Part shown: positions 8,409 through 16,992 of the stretch, one piece after another
How positions within the stretch are numbered: position 1 is the first letter of the stretch
Layout of the letters: each line of letters opens with the position of its first letter
Assembly: GCF_012184415.1 (NCBI RefSeq)
Contig: NZ_VTOX01000003.1
Location: forward strand, 1 to 64,000
Direction: 5' to 3'
Source: Ramlibacter lithotrophicus
GTDB taxonomy: Bacteria; Pseudomonadota; Gammaproteobacteria; Burkholderiales; Burkholderiaceae_C
Length of the DNA: 64,000 bases
The notes under the pieces: generated by a model
What the model saw: the letters and a program-made list of their open reading frames with translations, nothing else
What the model was told of the DNA's origin: nothing
Databases searched by the model: none
Position numbers and translations under genes: made by a program

Positions 8409-9155
8409 ATGAGTAAACAAGGTCAGGCCGTGGCCTTAGTCACTGGTGGGGCGGGCGCCCTTGGTGCCGTCACCGGTGCCACACTTGCCCGGCGCGGTGA
8501 TGCTGTGTACCTGCTGGATGCGGATGGTGCACGCGCTGAGGCTGTCGCATCAAAGATGGCGCGCCAGGGACTGAGCGTGAGGGGACGTGCATTGGATGTC
8601 ACGCGTGCCGAGGACTGCAACGCGGTGATGGCCGAGATCGCAGCGGAACATGGAGCCATCGACACGCTGGTCAACATGGCGGGTGTGGTACGCAATGCGG
8701 CTTTCAGCCGTATCACCGATGAAGATTTCGACTTGACGTTCAAGACGCACGTGTCCGGCACGATGCACTGCATGAGAGCAGTTGGCGCCGTGATGCGTGA
8801 TCGGCAGTACGGCCGTATTGTCAATATCAGCTCGATCGCGTCGCTCGGCTCTGTCGGTGGCGCAGCCTATGGTGCGGCCAAAGGAGCGATCGAGGCCATG
8901 TCGCGTACCGCCGCAATCGAATGGGCAACGCGCGGGATTACCGTCAACTGTGTGGCGCCCGGCCTGATTGCTGCCGGCATGACATTAGGCGTGCCCAAGG
9001 AGTTCCAAGACGCAGGGATCGCCAGGACCCCGATGAAGCGCAACGGTGCTGCGGAGGAGGTTGCTCATGCGATCGCGTTCTTCGCTTCACGAGAGGCGAG
9101 TTTCATCACGGGACAAACGTTGTTTGTTTGTGGCGGAATATCGATCGGATTTTGA
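8409..9155 (+). CDS. short-chain dehydrogenase/reductase (FabG-like)
   Basis: A 248-residue SDR with all classical elements: LVTGGAGALGAVTG (nucleotide binding), VNMAGVVRNA, VNISSIASLG (Ser), YGAAKGAIEAM (Tyr-x3-Lys), and ITGQTLFVCGG near the end. AAGGATG places the Shine-Dalgarno very close to the ATG, so initiation may be weak. It is the last gene of the catabolic block, and an IS110 remnant follows directly. It resembles 3-oxoacyl- and 3-hydroxyacyl-CoA type dehydrogenases and would fit the step after hydration of an enoyl-CoA. That role is inference. Confidence 0.87.
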   Translation: MSKQGQAVALVTGGAGALGAVTGATLARRGDAVYLLDADGARAEAVASKMARQGLSVRGRALDVTRAEDCNAVMAEIAAEHGAIDTLVNMAGVVRNAAFSRITDEDFDLTFKTHVSGTMHCMRAVGAVMRDRQYGRIVNISSIASLGSVGGAAYGAAKGAIEAMSRTAAIEWATRGITVNCVAPGLIAAGMTLGVPKEFQDAGIARTPMKRNGAAEEVAHAIAFFASREASFITGQTLFVCGGISIGF

Positions 9156-9199
9156 CGCCGTTATAAACAAAGCACCAATACAAAACCGAGTTTCAGTCA

Positions 9200-9419
9200 C
9201 GCCAACACGCTGTTCACGCGGCGTCGAACGTGTCTGCGGGAAGCCAGGGCAGCGGCCGCGCCAGAACCGGCGCTGCTGCCGGTGCGGCTCGAGCCGCAGG
9301 AGACGCCTATCACAGCGGGCGGGCTCATTGAGCCGAGATCGCGGAAGCGAAGCTGCGCCGTGAACCTGGAAGACATTTGAATTCTTGGCCAGATCGAGGC
9401 CGACTGTCGTAATCTGCAT
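9200..9419 (-). pseudogene. IS110-family transposase, N-terminal fragment
   Basis: Reading down from 9419, MQITTVGLDLAKN and FQVHG are the hallmark N-terminus of IS110-type DEDD transposases, here with two extra residues (SN) inside. The family similarity soon moves to another frame (PPAVIG followed by a CGSS segment), showing frameshifts, and nothing of the catalytic C-terminal half remains. The remnant fills most of the 403-base gap 9156-9558; the rest (9420-9558) shows no gene. Confidence 0.7.
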
Positions 9420-9558
9420 GGTGGACGCTCCTTCCGGTACGAGTGGTCGATGACACGTTCACTCTGGCACATCAATGCCGTCATCGGCGGCGCCCATCCC
9501 ATTTTTTACATTCCATGACGGCCACGAGATTGATTGACGCAAGGCACCGGTTGGCCCG

Positions 9559-10518
9559 TCACGGCACGTCGACAATGTCCTGGTCCGGATCGTCGTGCGG
9601 CCGGGCTGGGTGGGGCGAGCGAAGCGGCTCGCCGTGCACCGGGACCGCCCGCGCGAGAAATTCGATGACGGCGTTGGCGAAGATGTCGTTGCGATCGCCG
9701 GCCACCATATGGGCCGCCCCGGTGACGCTGATGTATTCCGCTGTCGGGCACAGCTTCAGGAAAGCCTGCGCGCCTTGTTCGCTCAGCAGGTCCGACAGAC
9801 CGCCGCGCACCAGCAGGGTCGGCAGGTCCAGATTCGCCGCGCAGGTTTCGAGGCGCTTGGTGCGCTGTTCGACGTTGCGCGTGGCAACGCGAAACAGCGG
9901 ATCCCAGTGCCAGTGGAACTTGCCGTCGGCGCCCAGCCGCACGTTTTTGGCTAGGCCATCGAGATTGCGCCGGCGCCTGCGGTGCGGCTGGTAAGACGCG
10001 ATCGCCTGCGCTACCTCCTCGAGCGAATCGAAGCCTTCCGGCTTCAGATTCATGAAAGCCTGGATGTTCTTGACGCCCTCGGATTCGATGTTGGGTGCGA
10101 TGTCCACCAGCACCAGCGCCGTCGCATCGACATGCTGCTCACCGACGGCGACCAGGCTGGTGCCGCCCCCCATCGAGGCTCCCACAAGCACCGGACGGCG
10201 ATTGCCCAGGGCTGCGACGACGCATTCGAGGTCCCGCACCATCACATCCTGCCCGTAGTGGCCGTCCGGCGCCCAGTCGCTGTCGCCATGGCCCCGCGCA
10301 TCGAAGGCAACGGCACAATAACCGGCTGCACCCAGTGCTTCGCCGGCGCCCTTCCAGGCGTGGCGTGTCTGGCCGCCGCCGTGCTGCAGCAGAACCAGCG
10401 GCCCGTCCCGGGGACCCCACGAATCGCCGGCGATGCGGATGCCGCCAGAGCCCCGCCAGTAATGCATCGGCTCGGGGGTTCCCGGCAAGCGGGCGTTGCG
10501 GGCGTTAATAAAGTTCAT
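9559..10518 (-). CDS. alpha/beta hydrolase
   Basis: A 319-residue alpha/beta-hydrolase-fold protein. The oxyanion region LLQHGGGQTRHAW is near residue 43. The nucleophile elbow GASMGGGTS supplies Ser, and AAHMVAGD near the C-terminus supplies the catalytic His. An Asp before it (LVRGGLSDLLSEQ) completes the triad. Such enzymes hydrolyse esters, epoxides or C-C bonds; the substrate is unknown. ATG 10518 was preferred over 10536, because the family similarity begins shortly after it. It is the last gene of the minus-strand efflux operon, 156 bases after a thioesterase. Confidence 0.85.
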   Translation of the reverse strand: MNFINARNARLPGTPEPMHYWRGSGGIRIAGDSWGPRDGPLVLLQHGGGQTRHAWKGAGEALGAAGYCAVAFDARGHGDSDWAPDGHYGQDVMVRDLECVVAALGNRRPVLVGASMGGGTSLVAVGEQHVDATALVLVDIAPNIESEGVKNIQAFMNLKPEGFDSLEEVAQAIASYQPHRRRRRNLDGLAKNVRLGADGKFHWHWDPLFRVATRNVEQRTKRLETCAANLDLPTLLVRGGLSDLLSEQGAQAFLKLCPTAEYISVTGAAHMVAGDRNDIFANAVIEFLARAVPVHGEPLRSPHPARPHDDPDQDIVDVP

Positions 10519-10674
10519 GAATTCGAATCCTTTCAAAAATCGTTGTGGCGCGCCAGCCTCGCCAGGCGACGCGCAACAGCAGCCCCTGCGAACGCTGTGA
10601 GCCCTTGGCCCCCCGTGGCCGACGCCTACGCGGGCGGGCAGTGTTACTGCCTGTCGCTGTCGAAGCTCGGTCGC

Positions 10675-11145
10675 TCACATCATCACGGAATCCGACCTGG
10701 ACGGCGCGACGAACACATGCACCCGCCCTAAGGCCACAGGCGCATCCGGATCTTGCTGCCAGCAACGAATTCCGACCGCCGCGACGCGCTTGCCGACGCG
10801 ATGCATCTCACAGCGTGCGAACAAATCCAAAGGCCCGGCCGAACTCAGGTAGTCGATAGAGAAGTCCACCAGCTTGGGCGGCCTGTCCTCGTCATGAAGA
10901 ACATAGGTCGCGGTCAAGGCGGCGACCTGCATGAAGGTCGCAACAACGCCGCCATGGTACGCAGGCAAGGTGACGTTACCTATCAAGCGCGCGTCGAACG
11001 GAAGGTGAAACACCACCGCGCCCGTCCCGTCGACCTGAGCGAGGCGAATGCCGAGGTGGCGCGCATAGGGCAGCGCGGCCAGCGTCGAGGAAATTCTGTC
11101 GCGTGTCGGTACATCGACGCCCTCGCCTGCCGCCTTCTTGCTCAT
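10675..11145 (-). CDS. PaaI-type hotdog thioesterase
   Basis: A 156-residue single hotdog domain protein. ARLIGNVTLPAYHGGVVATF matches the PaaI/YdiI-type thioesterase core, in which the HGG segment lies near the active site. Such enzymes hydrolyse acyl- or aryl-CoA thioesters in the cytoplasm. The start ATG overlaps the stop of the upstream thioesterase-like gene by four bases (ATGA), so the two are co-translated and may form a heteromeric pair. The end of the protein (FVAPSRSDSVMM) is unremarkable. Confidence 0.8.
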   Translation of the reverse strand: MSKKAAGEGVDVPTRDRISSTLAALPYARHLGIRLAQVDGTGAVVFHLPFDARLIGNVTLPAYHGGVVATFMQVAALTATYVLHDEDRPPKLVDFSIDYLSSAGPLDLFARCEMHRVGKRVAAVGIRCWQQDPDAPVALGRVHVFVAPSRSDSVMM

Positions 11146-11731
11146 GACCTCCGTCCTCCCGCAAACCTGGTGATGTCGGGCGCCTTGGCAGAACTGGACG
11201 AGAGCATGAACGTACCCACAGCGATGGCAGCCACCCGGCGCTGGGGGCCGCTCAGCAGCTCGCAACGCGCAAAAGCGACGGGTTTGGTCAATCGGTAACA
11301 CTCGGCCACGGCGATCAGGTCGGCATCCATCGTGGCAGGCGACAGGTGGTCGATGCGCATGTCCAGTGTGGCAATGGGCACGAAACGCCCCAGCGCACGA
11401 AAAACCGCCAGGCCGCAGGCCGAGTCGGCGAGGCTGAACATCACGCCCGGAAAGAAGAAGCTTGCCCCCGCATCCCCTGCAAGAAAAGCTTTAGCGGGCA
11501 GGCTCATGCGGGTCTTGCCGTCGGCGGCAAGGTCTTCCAGGCGCATCCCGATGTCGCGCCCATGCGGCATGTGCTGCGCGAACAGGCGCGCCAGTTCCTC
11601 GATGGACAAGACGGGATTCGGCGAGTCGTTCACGTTCTGCAGGACCCAGTAGAACACGTCGATTTTGTGCTTGATGCCCGCGCGCGAACCGCTGCGGTCC
11701 ACTGAGCGATCTTGTCTTCCCAGAACACCAT
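11142..11731 (-). pseudogene. hotdog thioesterase-like gene with a two-base frameshift near its start
   Basis: The open frame from 11702 has a hotdog-thioesterase-like composition but no good start: its first possible codon is GTG with no Shine-Dalgarno. An ATG at 11731 preceded by ACGGAGACA gives MVFWEDKIAQWTAAVRA in a different frame. Removing one CG unit from the CGCGCGCG run at 11679-11686 would join this to GIKHKIDVFYWVLQNVND in one 195-residue reading frame. So the gene is either recently broken by dinucleotide slippage, phase-variable, or the site is a sequencing error. The downstream thioesterase overlaps its stop by four bases. Confidence 0.65.
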
Positions 11732-11872
11732 TGTCTCCGTATCAGATTAGAATTAGATCGGCCCACGACCCAATCGCCGCTCGAATTGAGGAGCGCGGCT
11801 GCGGTCCTGCGATACCGCTGATCGCAGAGCCGGCGCAACTGGGATTGCGTCCACGACGGCAGGACAGGTCCG

Positions 11873-12328
11873 TCAAGAGGAAGGCGCTGGCGCCTCGCGA
11901 GGCTTGGCCACAAGCAGGCTGCACGGCGATCGGTCCAGCAGGGAATGTCCAACCGAGCCGTGCCACCATCGATCGATCGCAGAGCGCCGGTGGTGCCCCA
12001 CGATGACGAGGTCGGCGCCGATTGCGCTGGCGAACAAACCGATGGCTTCGGCCGGCTCTTCCCATATTTTTACGGCGCCAACCGCATCCAGGCCGGCCTG
12101 GCGCAGCAGCGCAAGCCCTTCTTCAAGCACGTCGCCGATGCCGGCTTGCGCGTTCTCCAAATAGTTGTCGGGCAGCGGTCCGGCCGCCAGCGCCAGTGCG
12201 GGGGGCGGTGGAACTACCGCCAGCAAATGACAGCGAGCGTTGAGACGGCTCGCGAGATCGACCCCCTCCCTGAGCGCGTCGCGGCATTCAGGGCTCCCGT
12301 CATAGGCAAAGACGATGGTCTGGAACAT
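11873..12328 (-). CDS. UspA-family universal stress protein
   Basis: A 151-residue single-domain Usp: TIVFAYDGSPECRDALREG at the start and the ATP-binding VIVGHHRRSAIDRWWHGSVG then CSLLVAK at the end (the GxxxxG...S pattern of ATP-binding Usp proteins). ATG 12328 follows a good GGGAGAG site; the TTG two codons earlier is less likely. It lies 15 bases after the DHA2 transporter gene in the same operon, so it probably belongs to the same stress or efflux response. Confidence 0.88.
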   Translation of the reverse strand: MFQTIVFAYDGSPECRDALREGVDLASRLNARCHLLAVVPPPPALALAAGPLPDNYLENAQAGIGDVLEEGLALLRQAGLDAVGAVKIWEEPAEAIGLFASAIGADLVIVGHHRRSAIDRWWHGSVGHSLLDRSPCSLLVAKPREAPAPSS

Positions 12329-12343
12329 GATCAACTCTCCCTT

Positions 12344-13897
12344 TCAGCGTGCCGGTCGCATCCACATTGCCGGCAGGATGCCCACCCAGAAAACGATAGC
12401 CACCAGCGCGAAGCCGTCGCCATAAGCCTGACTCTGCGCCTGGGCGGCAACCATCTGGCCCAGGTAGTTCAGAGCCCCAGCGGATGCCTGGGTCACGGGC
12501 ACCCCCCACGAGCTATCCAACCCGGCGACCCGACTGACGAGTTCCAGTGTGGTCCCGTTGCCTGCGGTCTGGGTCACCGCCAACGTGTCCGCATGGAAGG
12601 CAAAGCGCACCTCCGTCGTGGCAGCCAGCAGGCTGACGCCAAACGCACCGCCCAACTGGCGCACGAAGTTGATGGTTCCGGTGCCTTGGGCCAGCATGCC
12701 GGGTGGCAGCACCGACAGTGCGCCTGCGTTCAATGCCGGCATCATCACGCCGAGGCCGACGCGGCCGAGCAGAACGAGTAATGCCATGCGCCAGAAGCCA
12801 GTGTCTGCATTCACGTCGTACATCAGCATGTTGGAAAGCCCGAAGACGAACAATCCCGTGCCGACCATGATGTACGCCGGAAATCGGTCCGTCAGCCGTC
12901 CGGCGATGGGAAAAACGAGACCCAGAATCAGCCCGCCCGGAATCAGGAGCTCACCCGCGAGCGTCGGCGTGTAGCCCTGGACGGTCTGCACGAACAATGG
13001 CACCAGATAGGAGGAGCCGAAGATGCCGGCCCCGAAGATCAGTGCCACCAGTGTCGCCGCGGCGTACCGCGAAACACTGAAGACCGCGAGATTGACCAGC
13101 GGCTGCGCATTCTTTAGTTCCCAGACGATGAAGGCGAGCATGAGAAGGACGCCGAGGCTCGACAGCCCAACAATGAGGTTCGAGTCCCATCCGGCGCGCT
13201 GGCCGTTGGCCACTGCATAAAGAGATACCACCAGGAACAGCGTGAGCAGCAACAGGCCGAAGAAATCGAAGCGCATCGGTTTGCCGTTGCCGAGGCGTCC
13301 GGGCAGAAACACCGAGCCCAGCAACATCCCGGCGACCGAGGTCGGCAGGCCCATGTAGAAGACCCAGCGCCAACTCAAGTTGTCGGTGAGCCAGCCACCC
13401 AGCGTGGGGCCGAGGGCCGGGGCCAGCACCACCGCGATGCCATAGATGCCCATCGCGCGCCCGCGCTCGTTCGGGAACACCCGGAAGATCATGATCATCG
13501 CCAAGGGCTGAACGATGCCGGCGGCGATGCCTTGGCCCACGCGCGCAAAGGTCAGCACATCTTCGTTGGGCGCCAGCCCGCCGGCGACCGAGGCGGCAGA
13601 AAACAGAGCGAGCGATGCGACGAAGGTGGCGCGCACACCGATTGCTTCGTTCAGCCATGCGTTGAGCAGCATGGACCCCGTCATCGCCGCGAGAAAGCCG
13701 GTGGACATCCATTGGACCTGGTCCTGCCCGATCCCGAAGACACCCATGATGTCGGGCAAGGCAACGTTCACGACGGTGGACGACAGGACCACCGTGATGG
13801 TGGCCATCATGGTGGTGGAAATCACCAGCCACCGGTAAGCCGGTCCGTAGCGCTCGAAATAGGGAGCGAGCCCGGCGTCAGCGCTGGAGGGTGTCAA
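12344..13897 (-). CDS. DHA2-family MFS drug efflux transporter (EmrB/QacA type)
   Basis: A 517-residue inner-membrane protein with about 14 hydrophobic segments, the size and layout of DHA2 proton-drug antiporters. TVVNVALPDIMG in the first helix and QWMSTGFLAAM in the second are family signatures, and APALGPTLGGWLTDNLSWRW is motif C. It pairs with the membrane-fusion protein upstream, whose end it overlaps by 20 bases, as in emrAB. Together they would export a toxic compound across both membranes through a TolC-like protein, which is not in the window. Substrate unknown. Confidence 0.93.
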   Translation of the reverse strand: MTPSSADAGLAPYFERYGPAYRWLVISTTMMATITVVLSSTVVNVALPDIMGVFGIGQDQVQWMSTGFLAAMTGSMLLNAWLNEAIGVRATFVASLALFSAASVAGGLAPNEDVLTFARVGQGIAAGIVQPLAMIMIFRVFPNERGRAMGIYGIAVVLAPALGPTLGGWLTDNLSWRWVFYMGLPTSVAGMLLGSVFLPGRLGNGKPMRFDFFGLLLLTLFLVVSLYAVANGQRAGWDSNLIVGLSSLGVLLMLAFIVWELKNAQPLVNLAVFSVSRYAAATLVALIFGAGIFGSSYLVPLFVQTVQGYTPTLAGELLIPGGLILGLVFPIAGRLTDRFPAYIMVGTGLFVFGLSNMLMYDVNADTGFWRMALLVLLGRVGLGVMMPALNAGALSVLPPGMLAQGTGTINFVRQLGGAFGVSLLAATTEVRFAFHADTLAVTQTAGNGTTLELVSRVAGLDSSWGVPVTQASAGALNYLGQMVAAQAQSQAYGDGFALVAIVFWVGILPAMWMRPAR

Positions 13898-14993
13898 TCG
13901 ATACCTCGACCATCATTCCGGGCTTGAGAAGCAAGCCCTCCTGGCGGACTGTCAAGCGGATCGGAATGCGCTGGGTGATCTTGGTGAAATTGCCCGAAGG
14001 GTTCGGGTTGGGCAATAGCGCGAACGTGCTGGTGGCACTGTTGCCGATCAGGCTCACCCGGCCTTCAAACGTTCGTCCGGGGTAGGCGTCGACACGGACC
14101 TGCGCAGGCTGGCAAAGCCGGATGTCGGCCAAGTCCGTTTCCTTGATGTTGGCTTCCACCCAGATGGCTTCGGGATCGTGCATCAGCAGCACGCGTTGCC
14201 CGGCGGCAAGATAATCGCCGGTATTGGCGAAGGTGCGGTCCACCACCCCATCGACGGGAGCGACCAACCGCAGGTCATGCACATCCAGACGCGAGAGCCG
14301 CAGTCGGGCCCGAAGAGCTTCGGCGTCCGCTCTCGCCCGCTGCGCTTGAGTTGCCAATGAATCAAGGCGCGCCGCGGCCTGCGCCTTCGCCAGCCGCGCT
14401 TGAGCGGCCCTGGCTTCGGATGTCAATCTTTGCTGCTCGCGCTGCGCAATCTTGTAAGCCGTCTCGCTGCGCTGCACGCGCTGTTCGGACACAAAATGCC
14501 GGTCTACCAGATCCCGGTCACGCAGGTAATCGGCCCGCGTGTTGGCCTCCTTCAGGCGTGCCTGCTCCTGCGCAAGCGCGACGGAGTCCAACTGGCTCCT
14601 CGCTTCGCTCACGGCAGCCTGGGTTGAAGCGCGCGTTTCCGCAATCAACTGCTCCAGGCGCAGGACCTCAGCCTCGGCACTTTGCAAGCTGGCCGCCTGG
14701 GCGCTCGCGGCCAGGCTGGCATTTTCGGCATAGATCTCGCCCAGCGTCTGGCCCCGACGGACCCTGTCGCCTTCCCCGACCGGGCGGGCCGCCAGCCAAC
14801 CGGGTGAGCGGCTGGCCACTGCGATCATTTCGGAGGCGATACGCGCATCGGTCACATCCAGATGCGTCATCCGGTGCTGGACGAACCGGCCACCTATGAC
14901 CAATGCTGCCACGGCGAGCACCGCAAGGAAGGTATGGCGCAGGCCCCGCCGGTCGGCCAGCGATTGTCTGAATTTTCGCAGCCGCTCAATCAC
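13878..14993 (-). CDS. HlyD/EmrA-family membrane fusion protein
   Basis: A 371-residue periplasmic adaptor. It has one transmembrane segment near residues 20-38 (HTFLAVLAVAALVIGG), a lipoyl-like half (SPGWLAARPVGEGDRVRRG), a long Ala/Arg/Gln-rich coiled coil (about residues 90-230), and the second lipoyl/barrel half (LVAPVDGVVDRTFANTGDYL). GTG 14993 was chosen because GGGAGG lies five bases upstream; a longer frame to 15068 adds unrelated residues. It links the DHA2 pump to an outer-membrane channel. It follows the MarR gene and precedes the pump, the classic emrRAB order. Confidence 0.9.
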   Translation of the reverse strand: MIERLRKFRQSLADRRGLRHTFLAVLAVAALVIGGRFVQHRMTHLDVTDARIASEMIAVASRSPGWLAARPVGEGDRVRRGQTLGEIYAENASLAASAQAASLQSAEAEVLRLEQLIAETRASTQAAVSEARSQLDSVALAQEQARLKEANTRADYLRDRDLVDRHFVSEQRVQRSETAYKIAQREQQRLTSEARAAQARLAKAQAAARLDSLATQAQRARADAEALRARLRLSRLDVHDLRLVAPVDGVVDRTFANTGDYLAAGQRVLLMHDPEAIWVEANIKETDLADIRLCQPAQVRVDAYPGRTFEGRVSLIGNSATSTFALLPNPNPSGNFTKITQRIPIRLTVRQEGLLLKPGMMVEVSIDTLQR

Positions 14994-15165
14994 GCAGCCT
15001 CCCGCGAGCCTGCGCCACCGAGCCCAGAGCCGGGCTTCGAGCGACAGCGTGCCGTTCTTGCACGCCAAAACCTCGGATTGGCGCGCGCTCCGGCTGGGCG
15101 GATGGCGACAAAGTCCTGGTCTGGGTGTGAGTCATGGGCGCAGCGCCTACGAAGGAGACGAGGCA

Positions 15166-15603
15166 TCAGCGATTGCGGCTTGAAGCCAGATTGCGGCGCA
15201 TCTTGGCTAGCGCGATCAGGACCGCTGCGGCCTCCTGTTTGTCGAGCCCGCGCATGACGTCGGCTTGGATCGCCGCGCCAACTTCTCTGATCGCAGCCAG
15301 ATGTGGCGTCGCGGCAGCTGTCAGGAACATTCGATAAGCCCGTCTGTCTGCGGCATCGGCGTGACGCTCCACCAGTCCCGCTTCGGTCAATTGGTCGACC
15401 AAGCGGGCGAGTGTGATCGGCTGCACTTCCAGCATCTCTGCCAGGTCGATCTGGCGAACGCCCTGGTGGCGGGCCAGGTAAACGAGTGCCCGCGCCTGCG
15501 CCAGGGTGAGCGAGCTGCCATCCAGTCGCTTCTGGAAAGCCTGCCGCATCATCCGGGAAACGTCAGCCAGCAAGAAACCTAGAGTGTCTTGTTCCGATAC
15601 CAT
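15166..15603 (-). CDS. MarR-family transcriptional regulator of the efflux operon
   Basis: A 145-residue winged-helix protein: LTLAQARALVYLARHQGVRQ, LAEMLEVQPITLARLVDQL (recognition helix) and VERHADAADRRAYRMFLT (wing with the DRR motif) are typical MarR features. It heads the minus-strand operon with the EmrA/EmrB-like genes and, by analogy to EmrR and MarR, probably represses it until a small phenolic or acidic ligand binds. ATG 15603 (MVSEQDT) is preferred; ATG 15612 is also possible. Its start lies inside an inverted repeat that is a likely operator. Confidence 0.9.
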   Translation of the reverse strand: MVSEQDTLGFLLADVSRMMRQAFQKRLDGSSLTLAQARALVYLARHQGVRQIDLAEMLEVQPITLARLVDQLTEAGLVERHADAADRRAYRMFLTAAATPHLAAIREVGAAIQADVMRGLDKQEAAAVLIALAKMRRNLASSRNR

Positions 15604-15658
15604 GCACGGCATATAGTGTGGTATGCGTATTATTCGGTTGGGGCAAAGGCACTGTCAA
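15597..15658 (-). promoter_or_regulatory. promoter and putative operator of the marR-emrAB-like operon
   Basis: On the minus strand TTGACA (15653-15658) is followed after 18 bases by AATAAT (15629-15634), a good sigma-70 promoter. An imperfect inverted repeat with ATACCA (15597-15602) and TGGTAT (15619-15624) covers the predicted transcription start and the marR start codon. A MarR dimer bound there would block the promoter, giving autoregulation of the operon. Seen directly: the motifs. Inferred: the function. Confidence 0.5.
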
Positions 15659-15733
15659 GTGAAGGGTGTGCGGTCGATGAACCCCGTCCTTCCTCCCGAG
15701 TCGCTGGTGGGTCAGGAGCCGTTCACACGGCGG

Positions 15734-16102
15734 TCAGGGCAATGCGCCAGAACAGGAGTGCGGCGTACTCGTGACCGTCTGGGCCTTAGGTGCGGTGAAC
15801 AGCGCTCGCAGGTAGCGGTAGCCGTTGATCCCGTTGACTTGGCATGTCCGCAGCAGCGAGCACAGGTTTGCACTGGCGTTGGCGCCGGCCACGGTGTCGG
15901 CGAAGGGGCAATTTCGCCTGCCGACGCAGAAGGAACGAATCGCGTTTTCCTGGACGTTGTTGTCGTTCACAGCATTGCCGTACCGTTGGGAGGAGCTGCG
16001 CGACGTCGGCGGCCGGGGCTCGGCTCCGAGCAGCCGGATCGCGTGCTTGCGGTGGTACCCCGTTGTGGCCACGAACTCGCCCAAGAACGCCCCTGGGTTC
16101 AC
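15734..16102 (-). pseudogene. chimeric transposase remnant (integrase-type N-terminus joined to IS66 C-terminus)
   Basis: The 122-residue frame begins with GAFLGEFVATTGYHRKHAIR, which resembles the helix-turn-helix region of IS481/Mu-like integrase-type transposases. It then changes to NVQENAIRSFCVGRRN and FADTVAGANASANL, the C-terminal segment of an IS66 TnpC. Neither part is complete. Its apparent start codon overlaps the stop of the neighbouring IstB fragment. This is debris from successive insertions, not a working gene. The gap 15659-15733 holds nothing I recognise. Confidence 0.65.
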
Positions 16103-16524
16103 TCAGTTGATTTCCCTTCTTTTGCGCTGGCCTGGTTAACCAGGCCAGCGCGCCGCTTTGTCCTCAGGCGGTAGCTGTCGCCGCGGATCGTGATGACATG
16201 GCTGTGGTGCAGCAGCCGGTCCAGAATTGCCGTGGCCACCACTGGGTCGCCGAAGACCCCTCCCCATTCCGAGACCGACCGGTTGCTGGTCACCAGCATC
16301 GAGCCGTGCTCATAGCGCCGGCTGACCAGCTGGAAGAACAGGTGGGCGGCGTTCGGCTCGAACGGCAAGTATCCGAGCTCGTCGACGATGAGCAGCTTGG
16401 GCTTGGAGAAGTGCAGCAGCTTGTCTTCGAGCCGCCCCTCGGCAAGCGCCCGCGCGAGCTGGGTGACCAAGCCGGTTGCCGGAACGAACAGGGTCGAGTA
16501 CCTGTCACTTCTCACCGTTTTCAA
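16099..16524 (-). pseudogene. istB: IS21-family helper ATPase IstB, C-terminal fragment (first copy)
   Basis: KPKLLIVDELGYLPFEPNAA (Walker B), SMLVTSNRSVSEWG and ILDRLLHHSHVITIRGDSYR are the C-terminal half of an IstB ATPase, which helps the IS21 transposase choose target DNA. The N-terminal half, with the Walker A loop, is missing and no istA gene is present, so the fragment cannot support transposition. It is truncated near 16524, where the sequence runs into a second, different IstB fragment. Confidence 0.75.
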
Positions 16525-16545
16525 GCCAATCCGTTTCCGGCATAT

Positions 16546-16953
16546 TCAGGCCAGTCTGGGCCGCAAACGGGCATCTGGAGCGAGGGTTAAGCATGGCCGT
16601 TTTTTCGACGTGGTGGCAACCGGCTGGCGAGGCTTGGGCGCCACCGGCGAGAGCTTGGGCGCGCGGTAGGACTGGCCGTCCAGCACCATGCAGTAGGCGT
16701 TGTCCCGCAGGCGGTCCAGCGTGGCTGAGGCCAGCAGCCGGTTGGCCGGGAACGCCTGGTCCCATTCGGTGAAGTCCAGATTGCTCGTCACGATGGTGGC
16801 CGCCTGCTCGTAGCGCTCGGCGACCAGGTCGTGCAGGTCTTCGTCCGCCGGCGGTCGAAGCGGCTTGAGCCCGAAGTCGTCGACGATCAGCAGCGGCACG
16901 CGCGCAAGGCTCGCCAGCCGCCGCTCGTAGCTGCTGTCAATGCCGACGTTCTT
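16546..16953 (-). pseudogene. istB: IS21-family helper ATPase IstB, C-terminal fragment (second, different copy)
   Basis: Another IstB C-terminal half, of a different IS21 subgroup: RVPLLIVDDFGLKPLRPPAD (Walker B), ATIVTSNLDFTEWDQAF and ATLDRLRDNAYCMVLDGQSY. The Walker A half is missing. Near 16955-16990 the frame changes into sequence belonging to the oppositely oriented IS66 fragment, so that insertion probably cut this gene. Two unrelated IstB tails lying head to tail show repeated nested insertion here. Confidence 0.75.
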
Positions 16954-16992
16954 CTCCCCACTTGGGGAGTATTCATCCGGCGGTGACACTTC

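Noticed and set aside
15166..15603. MarR as the regulator of the catabolic block at 150-9155
   Set aside because: The efflux operon that it heads is a closer and more usual target. No matching dyad was seen before the catabolic genes.
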